A stretch of 64,000 nt of DNA from Allium sativum (GCA_030737875.1 CM060911.1:96926599-96990598), one strand, 5' to 3'; positions 35,781-48,760 are shown, counted from the first letter of the stretch. Notes: a model not told the origin generated them from the letters alone. Translations and numbers: made by a program.

Positions 35781-36152
35781 TGTGTGGTTGTTGGAATACG
35801 AGGTGCCTCGATTATAGGTCTGTAAGGACCGGGAAACGTGTGTTCAGGAATAACCAATCCTCAAAAGTAAGAGAGGACCGGCCCTGAAGATCCAAGGATC
35901 ATAGTGGGGTCCTGAGACATTTGCTAGTGTCTCGAATCGGAGAGGAGCTTGCCCCTTGCCTCAACTCATGAAGGAATCCAATTTTCAATACGAAATATGC
36001 GGATGTGATTGTATTACTAGTACGGCGACATAGTGGTATGGGTCGTTTATGCCGCCTAGGATTGATATTTATGATTGAAATCGCTTTTGAAGCATATATG
36101 CACTAGTAATAATATCAAACACTTTTGTTTTATTCGTATGAAGCATTTTTGG

Positions 36153-36414
36153 CCATTATAAGGTAAAACTCTATCCTCCGGCTTGCGTTGCATTGTGTGA
36201 TGGGACCTGAGTCTTATAATGACTTCATTTTATAAAAAGCATTGCAATGATTTAATCATTTACTTTATTTCATGCACTAGCACTCATTGGAGTAAACCTG
36301 TTCCGCGAAAGTGGCGTGGTCCTTTGATTTGCCTTATTATTGTTGCTAATAAATTAAGTAGATTTCTCATACCAGTCCCATGACTGACTCGTAGTTTGTT
36401 TCACCTTGCAAACT
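36153..36414 (+). other. Predicted hairpin domain of copy D
   Basis: GCCATTATAAG (36153-36163) pairs with CTTATAATGAC (36214-36224), ten of eleven. AGTTTG (36393-36398) pairs with CAAACT (36409-36414), where B, C and G have GAGTTTA with TAAACTC. CAGTC-CCAT-GACTG lies between, and TGCCC...GGGCA follows. These are changes on both sides of the stem relative to the other copies. Confidence 0.65.
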
Positions 36415-36819
36415 CGGGTGCCCTCATTTTCACATGGGCAGCCTAGTTACAGGTATCTGGTGCACTTTTGGCTCATGGCGAGGCTTGACTACACCGTGCT
36501 GACTTTGACTCTTTCCGCCATTATAGTATATGTATTATGATTCCACCATTGGCGATGTAGACTGATATTTATTTTGTGTACTCTTTATGTATGATTCCGC
36601 CTCTGGAGATGGTGACTGATTATGTATTATTATGCACTAAGTTGTATCCTGCACTGTGCTCTCTGATGTGGTGATATCTATATGATTCCGCTGTCATATG
36701 TGTGTAAATTGTTCTATTTTATGTTTATGCTATTATCTGTGATCTGCTAATGATGATTAATGTGTTATATTCCAATGATTATCCTTAACACCGTGCCACG
36801 GGGTTTTGGGATCGTCACA

Positions 36820-36893
36820 AATGTTCTATTGTTTGTGTTCTGATTTGTCGTGTTCTCAACTCAGTCCGGGCTTTCCCAAAGGGTGAGTTTAGA
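36820..36893 (+). mobile_element. Non-coding LTR-like element copy C, segment 3 (3' end, approximate)
   Basis: Starts with the right TSD of D (AATGT) and continues ATGTTCTATTGTTTGTGTTC, aligning with the last 80 bp of G and B. The terminus is not sharp. GAGTTTAGA at 36885-36893 is the best candidate for a mutated TTACA end. No primer-binding site follows, so C is not visibly the 5' LTR of a longer element. Confidence 0.6.
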
Positions 36894-37876
36894 AATTCAA
36901 TTTCGAACTCCAAAATAAATTTAAAACTCAAACGGAAATGTGAAGAACTATTCAAATGATTTTGGCAATGAGAATAATTTCAATTGTAGTGCAATTAACA
37001 ATTTTTGTTCTCAACAATTTCAAATTGAAAATTCTCGAATAAACAATTATAAAATTAATTTTGTTGAGCAAATGGACAAAATTTACGATAATCACACGGA
37101 TTTTTTGTTTGAACCTACTTGAAACAATGTAAAGAACATAATCAAATCCGATTGTGCGACGATTTGAATAGTAATCCACCTTTAACCGTAGTAGATGATT
37201 TTCAAATAACAACTTTTGATATGGAAAATGACGATCTAAGGAAGTTGTTAAAAATATGGTAATTGAGTTGGATTTTAATTCGATTTTATGTATGGAATCA
37301 AGCATAGAATTCGATCTTCCTTGTTCCAATTTTAAAAGTTTGAAAACACCTTTAGATTTTGAAAATAATACATGCATTGAAGTTGTGCATAATTCAAGAA
37401 AGGAAGACGAATTTGATGAAAACATATTTTTTTGGACCTTTTGAAAATGATTTGAATTCTAAAGGGGTAGATTTAGATCACCATTCTAATTTGGAAATCA
37501 ATAAATCTAAACAAATTTTCCATTATTAGTTTGAAATTTAAACTGGTGAAAATAAACATAAACTTCAACCTATTATTCTATTTACCCCAAAAGTCAACAA
37601 AAATAATACAACTCATGTGATATTCAATAAAATGTCATTTGCTTTTCCAAATTAACATCTGACTTTGAAATCTATTATGGTATGGTTTTTCAAGCTTAAT
37701 CTGTGTCTCTCGCACTTAAAGAGACAAATGAATCAATCTTTGAATGATTGTTTCATTTACTTCTTGACTGTATTCAATTTGATAAAGTATAAATAATAAC
37801 GGTCTCATGTAAATATAGGTCACATTTTTAAATTTTCTTCTCTTTCATTCGGTTGACTGTGGGGACACAATCAAAA
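36894..37876 (+). other. Unassigned region with decayed coding-like sequence
   Basis: Plus-strand frames at 36940-37122, about 37128-37258 and 37256-37444 read as acidic, Asn/Asp/Glu-rich peptides (for example VVDDFQITTFDMENDDLRK) and change frame between segments. This looks like one frame-shifted old coding region, but I recognise no family. It adjoins the minus-strand gypsy remnant and may be part of another retroelement. The rest is AT-rich with nothing recognised. Confidence 0.3.
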
Positions 37877-40273
37877 TCAAGTAAGGGGGATTTTCATATT
37901 TATTTTGGTTTTGCGTGAATCTTTCTTTTCTTTTTCATTCCAAAAAAAATTACATATGTCCAACACAACTCCGACCCTATTCTTTATTAGGAATTTCAAG
38001 AGCATGCAACAAGAAGCAATGCAAACTCTGAAGTCAACAAGGGTCGGTCGCCCCAAAAAGGCATTGTAAGGAGAGTAGATGTCCAACAAAATGAAAGGGA
38101 GGATTTGCACTCTCCTACGGTCCTATCTTCTAGCTTCACCAGTAGCTCGACTTACTGGCCCATTCGTCGATCCATGGAACCCATGTATACGAGTGTTACA
38201 TAGCTTCAAATCTTTAGCTTTCAGCATCATTTGGTAATAGCCTTTTTTGAGCAAAATATTTACGGAACACCAGTAGTCCACAAGGATTTTACATACCAAG
38301 TCAGGGCTAATTAAGGCCGATATTAGTGATGGATCAATACTAGGGGCTTCCACCCCTTCTGCATCTCTATCACGAAAGAAGACATCGCTAGTTATCGTCC
38401 TTGCTACTTTATTGGAACATGCTCTTCTATAATGTTGCCCTCTTTTCTCGACATGCTTCATTGAATTTATGTAACATTCCATGGTCCTAAGACTGAAATT
38501 GTCCAGTTGCGACCAATCGACAATCATGTTGATTATAATTCCTTTTTGCGTCTGCTAGGCGGTAGCTCTAGAAACTGCCTGACCTTGTCTGTTGTGGTCT
38601 TATCCCCAGCCTCTGTCCCACAGGGCTAATTTATACTCATCTGACTTTCCATCATAGATGAGTTTCTTTATGATATCCCTGAGATAACTACACTCATTCG
38701 TCCTGTGTCATATATCTCATGAAATAAATAGTATTTTCTTGATTATTTCTCCTTCTCAGTCGACTCTCTCAGCGGCGACTAACTGGACTACATCGTGTTA
38801 AGCGTCCAAATATATATTTTTCAATGAATCGCTCAACGACATATAGTTTTCGTACGTAGGGAATTTGGGCCATTTCCTAGAGTTCTTCTTCTAGTCGCGA
38901 CCACCTTTATTGCCGCCCTTTGTTGATTATCATTTCTTTTATCCTCGTTCTAGACATTAACTTGGACTTTCCCAAAATTAACTCTAGACTTCTTTACAAT
39001 GACATTACCCTGTATCCCATCACTAATGGGATCAGATATCCTCTGTTTTTCAATTCCTCTAGGCCTCGTCAATGCGTAGGAACTAGGAAGCTTTGTCATA
39101 GAACTGATCCAATATAGAAGGCGACTTTCCAATCAACCACAATCAAAATTACTTATATAGGTCTATTCCTTCAATTAGTACCACCAAAATGGTTTCTTCA
39201 TCAGGGTTACTAACTTTAGTAAGAGCATTCCCTTGAAGCTTGATGTATAGGGACAATGTCATTACATGCTTCATCCGGGAGGTATGCATATGGAATTAGA
39301 TGATAAACTTCTTAGATAGGATATACCTCGTTGATAGTCTTGTAAACCACATGAGAGCCGCATCATCAAAATAAATCGGAAAAGCCTTGCACTTAAAGGC
39401 ATCGGAGGCCCGAGCTAAATCCATGTACCATTGATAGCGCATCAAATGCTGATAGGGCACTGTCTTACCTAAGTAATGCAATAATTGTAGCAAGTTAAAT
39501 CTCCATGGGAACACGACATTCAAAATGTTATCGATGAATGGGGCATGGCTTCGATCGATTCCCCAATCCTCATTTTTAAAGCCAATGTTGCGGTTCATTA
39601 TATTTATGACCACGAAAGTCAAGTTCGGAGTTTAGATGCTAGGTCCATATTCTGACGCTGTTTTTTTCTATGCCACATCATCTCTCTCACGTTCAACTTT
39701 GCTTGTGCCACATTCTGGGTAGCTCTTTTATAACCCTTGTTGCCCTAGTCAAGAACATGGTGCGAGGAACTGTAGGAGCATGAGAGAGTTTGCTGATGTG
39801 ACGATCATGAGTTTACGTAGTAGTGTGAGGTTATTAGAGGACCACAAGATCCAGATTGGCTTGATCTAGTTCAGCATGTTCTAGATGAACCAGATCATCC
39901 AGGGCTAATTGCCCTAACTAGGCCTTGAGCCGGATGGGGTACGTCGCTTCTATAGTTCTTCCATTGCATGTTCCTAGTCGTGCCTCACCTGCTTCTGCTT
40001 GATGACGACAATTCGTCTGAATGGTAATGTGATGCAGTACAAGCACTTTACGACCTTTATTCGTTCCATTGCTCTGTCATTTCCTCCTCAATATGAAGTT
40101 CTCGTGTATTTGCTAGTTCATGGAACTGTTGGTTTCCTCCAGGAGAAAAGTGGTGTAGGAGCATCAGCTGTAGTGGTCGCCACCATGTTTCCATTGTTTC
40201 TAGGTTGTTGGCTTACATCGTATTGTGATTGGTTTGCCGATCTAGAAGGGAAAGCACCTTTCTTGGACACCAT
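37877..40273 (-). pseudogene. Decayed gypsy gag-protease, Tat/Retand-like
   Basis: Read right to left. A candidate gag start, MVSKKGAFPSRS, is at 40273. The gag core is at 39296-39622 (ASDAFKCKAFPIYFDDAALM, matching the ASDAIMCRAFP...WF pattern of this lineage). A linker at about 38620-38720 reads ECSYLRDIIKKLIYDGKSDE, the usual region after the zinc knuckle. The protease region at 38123-38527 contains FFRDRDAEGVEAPSIDPSLI and DLVCKILVDYWCSVNIL, where functional copies have DGGS/DNGS, so the catalytic motif is lost. The flank at 37877-38110 contains SPYNAFLGRPTLVDFRVCIA. Many stops and frameshifts. RT and integrase are not seen to the left. Lineage is inferred from these motifs. Confidence 0.75.
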
Positions 40274-41232
40274 TTTTTAGAAATGAAGGAGATGAGATCT
40301 TCTTAATGGATCTAGAAATCCAATAGTAGATGTAAAAATCCGAAGGTTGAGAAATTCGTGTTCTCAAGGAAAGCACTAAAAACGTTGACACTAAAATTGG
40401 TTCAACATCTTAATTTGCATATGTAGAGAATGAAAATGAAGAAATCAAAATGAAAAAGGAGCAAGAAAACAACATCACATAATTAGTAGTGGTTCGATAC
40501 AGATTTTCCTATATCCACTTAATATTTTCTTATCTTAATGGTTTATTTTGATGACTAAAAGTGTCGGGTCAAGATGACCATGAGTACAACAGATAAGAAA
40601 ATTTATGAGAGTGTAAAAAGTGGAAGAAGATCCTTCCATTGTGCCCCAAAGTAGCATTCACATGAGGCTATGAATCTGTTGGGCCATATGTATAAATAGG
40701 AAATATGACGACGTGGAAGGAGTGGGCAAAGTGGAGGTCATTAGGTGCCACATAACTCACGTTCCTAAATTCAAGTCAGCATGGGTCATGCCGATTCGGA
40801 TCTATGCCGATCCGAATTGGTGGCATTGTGGGTGCTACTTCGTAGGCCGAACCTAGCCCATGTTGGATACTGAACCGGATCATTCATAAGTGAACTTATT
40901 CGAAGATGCACCATGGCGAGTAGGTCAATCCAAGGGTATACTGATCTAATGTTTCCTGAGTTATACCGATCTGAAACCAAGTCACAAGGCCAATTTAAGG
41001 CAAATAAATTCTATACCAAACCGGGACAATGTCCTTTGCCCTACCAGATTCGAGGCTGCTTAACTCCAAGAGTTTGCGAGCGCCACCTTTTGATCTTGAC
41101 CATTCTGAGCTTGAGTATCTTCGTATTTGAGTCTTGAATGATTTGACTATGAGAAGACAGAAGTGTGATGACCTTGTCAAGAGGCAGGTTAACGGTTCCT
41201 TTTCTAGATGAAATATTTTGAGTAGGGTAGCC
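40274..41232 (-). other. Possible leader/LTR of the decayed gypsy element; no gene seen
   Basis: For a minus-strand element this side should hold the leader and 5' LTR. The region has ATGTATAAATAGG at about 40687-40699 and short direct and inverted copies of GCCGATTCGGATC/GCCGATCCGAATTGG near 40800, but I could not define TG/CA ends, a primer site or a partner LTR. Confidence 0.3.
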
Positions 41233-44040
41233 TGTAATGACCCTTATCTCTATAAAAAAATATAAAAATTAAAATTAAATTCTGAATAAAATTGTATGAA
41301 ATTAAAAGTTCACTGATTTAAATTGTATTTTGGTTAATCGATTATTGAATTTGTAGTATATGATTTTTATTGAGTAACAAAGTTATAATTAGATATATAA
41401 CAAAATTTAGTATTGAATTAAACTACAATTATTTTTCTGTGAAATTTAAAATTTAAAATGGTAAAGATGTAACTTTTAATTAGCAAATTAACATTAGAAA
41501 CTTATGTTTTACATTAGATTAAAATGAGTGTTTAAATGAAATAAAGATAACATATTAAGAAAAATAGAAGTGAACTTTTAATTTAATATACAAATTATTT
41601 AATATAAAATAAAATTGAATTTGATATAATATTTTATGGATATTAAATTATAGTCGTGAGTGGCAATTTGAATTTAATTTCATGACAAATAATAAAATTT
41701 GCACAAAATTTTGTTTTGGGGATATTTGAGGATTAAATTAGATTCAAAAGTATAGAAAACACATATTTCGATATAGGGATGAATATTTTTTGGTTTGGAA
41801 ATAAAAATAAGTTTTTTTCGGGTCTTGGTATCGCTTTGACCTAATAGTCCAATCATTGCCTATAAATAGGTTGTTATTCTGTAATTCTAGCAGGCTTCTC
41901 CTCATCTCAACTATCAGATTTTGTTCTTTAATCTGGAAATTCATTAATCATAAGTTAATAGAATTAGAAGAACGATTTAAACAGTGATTAAAATTCAAAC
42001 TCTCTGAGTTATATCAAGTTTTATACCTTTGGAAATTTCTTGACGAAAGAATGTTCAATTCATTTTTAGATCCATCCCATCGTTATGTTAGAAATTGGCA
42101 ATCTTTCCCAACAGCTTGGTTTGGGTTTTTCATTATCAACGATGGAAGTTGTGGTCTAATCTCATTTAATTTGTCGAAGGTGCGAGCAGTGGTGACTGGA
42201 AGTTGTGGTGCAAGAATAGGGTTAAGATTTATGGTAATGGGTGGAGGACGATGATGATATGGTATGGTATGTGTCATTATTTTATTGATCAGTTTTTTAT
42301 TTTAATTATGTTAAAAAATTATAGTCTTAATAACTTTTACATATGAACTCCAACTGATGCATGTTTCATCCCGCTTACAAAGTATTAAAATTTACATTGC
42401 AAGTTAAACCTAGTTATGATGTGATATATTATTTTGATAGACAGTTTGGAAATTTAAATGTACATTGAATGGACGGAATTTGAAACAAATTGACATTTAA
42501 TTGCCATTGAATTTGAATTACTAGCTAAAAACTGGATGTTTAATGACTAATGACCATTATGATCCGAATGTTAATTGCATTTGTATACTTATTGGCTGAT
42601 ATGGTGGTTGATTGGATATATATATATATATATATATAATACTACTTACTATGGTGTATCCCTATTGTCATCCTGTATATAGTTATGGTTGTATAAACTA
42701 TTATGTGCATCATTTAAACATAGAACGCCTGAACTAAAAAATAGGTTGAAATGGTATTTGCTTATGACATATAATATGTGTTGAAGTGATAAATTATCAT
42801 ATTGTTTAAATTTATAATTAGATAATCACTTGGACACATGGTAGGAAATTAAGTAATAAACACTGAATTTGTTCAAATGACGTGGTTTTAAAAATTTATG
42901 AACTTGATTTGTTATATGAAATTGAGTAAAGAGTTTGACTTGAAATTATTGGGTTTAAATCTTAAAAGTTGAAGTCGATATTTAATTTGAATTTATCAAA
43001 ATTGCATTATTTCAGATGTTATATCTTAAAATTTGAACCAGTTTAATGTAAATCTGTTTGGAATTGAAATTCAAGAGTGAAATCATTCTAATTGAAGTTA
43101 ATTTTAAACTTGAAACTGAAATATAGCTATAAATTGAAGTTTGAAATTTGGCATAAACTGGATTACGAGATGCTTTTTAGTGTTAAATTTAAACTAAGTT
43201 CAGACGGTTTAAAGAAGAATAAATTATTTCCAATTAATGCTATATTATTCCGAATTACTAAAGTTTAATTTCAAAATATTTTGTACCCCAAACAATTTTT
43301 AAATTCGAACATTTTTAAATAAAAACTATTCTTAAATTATAAATTATTTATACTAAAAGAAATCTTAATCCAAAACCATTTTAAATTCAATAAAACTGTT
43401 TTAGTACAGAACTTGTTAAGTATAAGCCGTTTAAGGCTTAATTTTTTCAAATGTAAGTGATTACAGTTAAATAATGACATTTGTGATACAAAAATGTGAA
43501 ATTGAAGTTTGGTCCAGATATTGAATTGATTTATGTCAAGAAAATATGATGTTTTATTAAAATGTAAAATGACTGAAGTACGTAAAATGATGATTGGTTG
43601 TTACATAGAACGAATAGTATATTAACATACTCTCTATCAATACTGGAATCGCTTTAACAATTGTGCACATAAAAGGATGATCCAGAACGAAGTAGTTGTG
43701 GATTGGCAAACGCTTACTTGACTTGAAAAGAGAGAATGATGATGTATAGCCTTGACACTTGTATCAAAATTGAAATGACCAAAACGGAAGCCATGTCTGG
43801 CTAATCAACTTAGCTACCTCTAACTAGCACACTTCTTCGTATTACTATTTGTGCACCTTGATTTATTTGATTTGATTTCGGAAGCGTTGTTCGCGGTCGG
43901 TTGTTAGGGGTTACGACTAGCCAGGGCGTTGCCTCATGTGCGTTGTCATATGTTTATCCTTATATAAGGGCACTTTATTTTTGTTTTGGTGTTAGTCTAT
44001 CACGACGTCTCGCTAGCTACCAATGTTACTAAATGTGTTA
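41233..44040 (+). mobile_element. LTR-like sequence H (start clear, end uncertain)
   Basis: It begins TGTAATGACCC at 41233, the same style of end as the non-coding family and F. A TATA box, TATAAATAGG, is at 41861-41870. The remainder is AT-rich with no retrotransposon protein. The block at 43.6-44.0 kb (CCTTGACACTTGTATC, GGCGTTGCC) resembles the late part of plant LTRs. No TSD-supported 3' end was found, so the extent is a guess. Confidence 0.35.
42618..42640. repeat. (TA)n microsatellite
   Basis: About eleven TA units after GGTTGATTGGA. Confidence 0.9.
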
Positions 44041-45054
44041 AAGGAAATCTATAAAACAAGGCTTAAAGATATGTTGAGGGGATCAATGTAAAGTCTTAAT
44101 GCTATTTTCAACTTTATACTTTACTAACAAACATTATGTTAAACGGAATCAAATATATTAAAGGCATTATAATTTTAGAAATAATCGAATTATTATATGA
44201 AAGTGGAAGTGTTTCAACATTTAAAATGCCCCAAAGGTATAAATTAGTCTAAACGATGAAAATATACCAGCTTCTGAAGAATATACATAACTTCGCTAGT
44301 TATAAAAAATGCAAAGAATAATAAATGCATGTTACAACATTTTTTAAATATGGTTGTAATGAAAATCTCGGAATAGTTCATTATAAATAAATTACTTTCT
44401 ATTTTCAAGTTTTATAGCAATGTAATTCTTAATATCCATCAAAGTTGTAGTTTCAACAAGAAAAACTGATATGAAGCATCAAAATGAATGCAACAAGGAG
44501 TTTTCCATAAAAGTAGCATACAAAATGCATAAAATGCAAATAATATTTGATAGAGACAATCTTGGAAAATTTGATTGTATTAAAGGAAATTATCTATGAA
44601 TATAAATAAGGGAAGATAAAATTAGTATCTTGTAATTTTATTTTTTCAATGCTTTTTTAAGTTATATGGATCAAAAGTATTTGTAGTCGATTTGAATTGT
44701 CAAGAAATGTATTCAAAATTAAGTAAGAAAATATAAAATCGAGATGGGTATATCATAGTGTATAGTTTTCCTTCGTTAAGGTTTTTCCCGTAGTGTTTTT
44801 TTAGTAATGTTTTAACGAGACATTACGTTGATACCGAAGTATCCAATCTCATATAATACAGTAAACTACTGGAATAAGACATACTATTGTATTTATTTCC
44901 CCTCTCTATGATTTTTCCAACTAGGTTTTTCTTAGTAAGGTTTTTAACGACATCTTGATCCAGAATTATAAAACATCATTTGATACAAAAAACAATTGAA
45001 ATTTTCATATTCTGTTTATTTATTTTTGCACTAAGATTTTTCTAATTGAGTTTT
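44041..45054 (+). other. Retroelement-tail-like region with GGTTTTT/AACGA repeats, left part
   Basis: No gene is visible. From 44765 a motif of the form AAGGTTTTTCCC...AGTAATGTTTTAACGAGACA recurs about every 130 bp (near 44775, 44920 and 45030) and continues after element I at 50620 and 50735. Similar CGTTAAGGTTTT..AACGAGGCA runs are common near the 3' ends of plant retroelements. Element I inserted into one unit. Confidence 0.45.
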
Positions 45055-45841
45055 TGCTGGAAACAATGGTTCGGCTGAGTCGTGGACTAGGTCACTTTCT
45101 TGAAGACGTTTCGGCGATCTACTCAAGGTGCAAAGTAGTTCGTACTGTTCGCCGCCGCTTTTGGGATAAAACAGCCTCTTCCTTGTTTTTTCTTTCTATA
45201 TCGGATCATTTGCACATATGAAGCCGATTCAGATTACACTCTAAATAATACTGCTCAAGTTTATTTTTCTTTCTATTTGTAAAAAAGAATGGTTGAGAAG
45301 ACAATAGAAAAATATATGATTTTTCCTTTCTGTAGAAAAAGGAAGAGAGGGAATTTTTTTTTGGAAGAGAGCAAAGAAAAAGATTGTCGTTTTTAGTGAT
45401 GGTCTCTCCTATTCTTTATATAGAAAATAAAGGAGAGTGACATCAGCTAAGTTAGTAGGAGGATGAATGGAACATAATCAATGCCATTATTAAATAAAAG
45501 AAACGTTCAAAAGGTTGCAGATTTAACACATAAATTTGCATATGTTTCAAAAAGAGATGAATGATAATAAATCTTAATTGATTATCATTCATGGCAATAT
45601 CTATTAACATTTGTCTTTGCAACAACTCAATAAAATGTCATATACATATATGACCGTTACTGTTCAATCGCAATAATGGCTCATAAATATATTTACATGT
45701 ATGTAAATATATTACCGTTATATTTTTCAACGGCTCGATTACATTAGTTGCATTACAATAATGGCTCAAATATATGTTACCTTTATTAACTTACTACGGC
45801 TCAATTTTTTTTTTTTAATAAATTCACTAAATGTTCCAACA
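45055..45841 (-). repeat. 3' LTR of element I (787 bp)
   Basis: Direct partner of 49813-50614, with shared ACAATGGTTCGGCTGAGTCG, CTTTCTATATCGGATCATTT and a TTCCAACA end. The minus-strand polypurine tract AAGTGGGGGAT is at 45842-45852. Confidence 0.9.
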
Positions 45842-46384
45842 ATCCCCCACTTGAATTTCTTAAAAAATATACTTTCGAGCAGTTCATTAAAAATGCATAA
45901 GATTGTGCATAAACAAAGGTGTCATCCGACTTGAACCTTTGCATAGTGAATAAGATTCAGTTTTTACTAGAGTGACACGTGGTCTTGAACTCTATTCCTG
46001 ACATCAAACCACACACAACCTTTCTAGAGTGCATTTATGGCCATGCACGTCTATCCCGGTTTAGTGAACGCTCTAGGAATCTTGCGCAGAACTCCATAGG
46101 AAACGTCCACATTTCCACATTCACAAAGGTGAGTCTATCAAGTGTACTTCTGAAGGTAGGTACTCCACTCTAAATAGAGTATAGATCTCATTAAGAGTTT
46201 CTGTTAACTCATTCTCTAATCACTCCAGGAATACATGCTTCTTAGTTTATTAAATAGCATGTTCAACTCCTATCACTACACAACTTTTTTTTACCCATTG
46301 AACCTAGTTCTTGGGATCTCCAGTCATTTAGATCGGGTTACCATTGTGCATGACTCGTCAATCTAAGGGCAATAGTCCCATTCT

Positions 46385-48760
46385 TTTAGATTCATTCAGG
46401 ACTTTCTTTCTGGTCAATCCTTTCGTCAAAGGATCTGCCAAATTGTCATCACTTCATATGTAATGTTCTCTAATAATATTGTGCATACAACTGTCATTTC
46501 TTACCGTGGTAATATCGGTTCTGTTCTTTTTTTCAATAGCCGTCAAATTGTCAACACTGCATATGTGATGTTCTCTTACAGTATTGTGCTTACGACTGTC
46601 GTCTTATACCGTTGTAATAACGGTTCTGTACTTTTTTCAATAGACGCGAACTATCGCAATAGATTACACCACTGGTGTCGGTTTTTCCCATATAGGGATC
46701 TCAAGTAGCAAATTTCTTTAGTTCTCTGCTTCTTCACTAGCTGTGGTCGGTGATATTATCTCAGTCTCTATAGTAGATTGAGTCGAAATATTCTGTTTCT
46801 TGGGTGTTCAAGAGACAGTTTCTCCAGTGATGCTAAATATATAGCCACTGGTCACTTTAGAATCATCAGATAAAGTATTCCAGTCTGTATCAGAATATCC
46901 TTCAAGTACAGCTTGAAACTTTTCATAATGTAATCCAAGGTTCATGGTTCGTTTAAGGTATCTCATGATCATTTCAATAGCATGCCAATACTCTATACCA
47001 GGTCTATTGGTAAACCTACACAATAATCTCACGACATAGGAAATGTTGGTTCTAGTACAATCAGTGGCATACCGAAGGCTGCCAATGATGCTCGCATAGT
47101 CAGACTGTCTTACACCTTCACCAGTGTTCTTAAATAAATTTACACTGGGATCATACGGTGTACATGCATGTTTACAGTCAAAGTAATGGTATTTGTTTAG
47201 TACCTTCTCAAAATAATGAGATTGATCCAAAGGAAGTCCCTTTTTCGGACCTAGTAATTTTAATACCAAGTATTACACTCGCCTCACCTAGATCTTTCAT
47301 ATCAAAATTGGCAGTTAATAAGGATTTGAATGAGTTTATGGCATGAATGTTAGACCTAAAAAATGAGTGGGTCATGTACATAGTGTCATATAATAGTGCA
47401 AATGTCATTCTTAAATTTGTAATGAATGCATTTGTCACTTTCATTAACTTTAAACCATGTGAAATGATTAAGTTATCAATTTTTTTTCATGTCATTGTTT
47501 AGGTGCTTATTTTAAACCATATAATGATTTATCTCATTTGCATACTTTATGTTCTTGACCATGTACTGCAAATCCTTCAGGCTGGTCCATATAAATTTCT
47601 TCTTCTAATTCACTGTTCAAAAATGCGGTTTTAACATCCATTTTGTGTATTAATAAATTATGAATGAAAGCAAGTGATATTAATACCCAAATGGATGTGA
47701 TTCTAGTTACAGGTGAAAAAGTGTCGAAGAAATCTATTTTTTTTTACTTAAAACCTTTAGCTACTAGTCGTGTTTTATATTTATCAATAGCGCCATCAGG
47801 TTTTAATTCCTTTTTAAGTACCTATTTACAGCCTATAGATTTACAACCAGGAGGTCTATCTACAACATGCCAAGTCTTATTGGATTCCAAAGAATCCATC
47901 TCATCATTTATAGTCTTTTGCCAAAAGTTGGCATCTAAAGAAGATAAGGCCTCTTGGAGGATTATGGAATCCTCCTCTATAGTAAAAGCACAAAAATCTG
48001 AACCAAAATCTTTTATGGTTCTTGCTCTTTTACTTCTTCTAGGTTCATCTTCAAAAAATTTCATTAAGTTCTGTTCTAATTGGCAAACTTGAAGTGCCCC
48101 CGCTATTCCTTAATTTAAAAGGAAATCTTGTTTTATAAAAATCGGGATCATTTGATTCAATTATATTATGTGTATTTAAGTCATAAAATCTGTATGCTTT
48201 GTTGTTAATAACATAGCCTTTAAATACACATTCATATGCTCTACTTGCCAATTTTATTCTCTTAGGGTCTGGAATGCGAACATATGCTAAACAGTTCCAA
48301 ATTCTAAAGTATGAGACATTGGGTTTATAATCCTTTAAAATTTCATAAGGTGAAATTTTATTCTTAGATTTGGGGATCCTATTCAGAACATAGCATACAG
48401 TCAATAAAATATCCCCCCACCAATGTTTTGTTGTACCAGAATTTAATAAAATAACAACTACTAATTCGGTTAAGGCCCTACTTTTTCTTTGCTTTACCGT
48501 TCATATCAGGTGAATAAGGTGTAGTTCTCCCATGTATAAAGTCATGTAGTTTATAGTAATTCAGAATAGAACTAGATTCATTTTCTGTTTTTCTTTTACT
48601 ACAAAGTCCTTTATTTTTCTTATTTGACTAAATTTCAGTTTTCATATTTGAATGTCTTAATCATATCAAAAGCATCACTTTTATTTTTCATGAGATATGC
48701 ATATGTGAAATCAGAACAACCGTTAATAAAAGTGCTAAAATAGTGGTGTCCATATCTAAT
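46385..48760 (-). pseudogene. Copia pol of element I (integrase, RT, RNase H), decayed
   Basis: Read right to left. Integrase: TFINGCSDFTYAYLMKNKSD near 48720; TPYSPDMNGKAKKK near 48495, where the catalytic Glu of the usual GVAERK is Lys; CYVLNRIPKSKNKISPYEIL near 48396 and GYVINNKAYRFYD near 48215. The pre-RT stretch EPRRSKRARTIKDFGSDF (48048-47995) matches element J's [18 protein letters not shown], so I and J are related. RT: FDMKDLGEASVILGIKI, SHYFEKVLNKYHYFD and SIIGSLRYATDCTRTNIS (47444-46808). RNase H: YSDTDWNTLSDDSKVTSGYI, then NLADPLTKGL near 46440. Many frameshifts and stops make it non-functional. Confidence 0.88.
46440..46650. repeat. Tandem duplication of about 104 bp in the RNase H region of element I
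   Basis: Two diverged units contain CAAATTGTCA(T/A)CACT, CATATGTRATGTTCTCT, ATTGTGC and CGGTTCTGT. The second begins near 46543. It breaks the RNase H reading. Confidence 0.75.

Larger units (their letters stand above)
32929..36819 (+). mobile_element. Non-coding LTR-like element copy D, segment 3 (3' end)
   Basis: This continues D after E (the first five bases are the TATAC duplication). It matches G from about 57.75 kb onward: CCACAAACCATGGA, CCGTTATGCTGCCGAAATTT, TCATGTGTTGAA repeats (33.36-33.97 kb), the CCGACCATTGGATTTTC module present twice (34.50 and 34.74 kb), GGCGGCGGAGAATTTATTCT, GCGAGCCTCACACCTCGGTA and the terminal hairpin domain. The terminus is GGGATCGTCACA. D has about 5.3 kb of own sequence, less than B and G. 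No coding region is seen. Confidence 0.85.
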
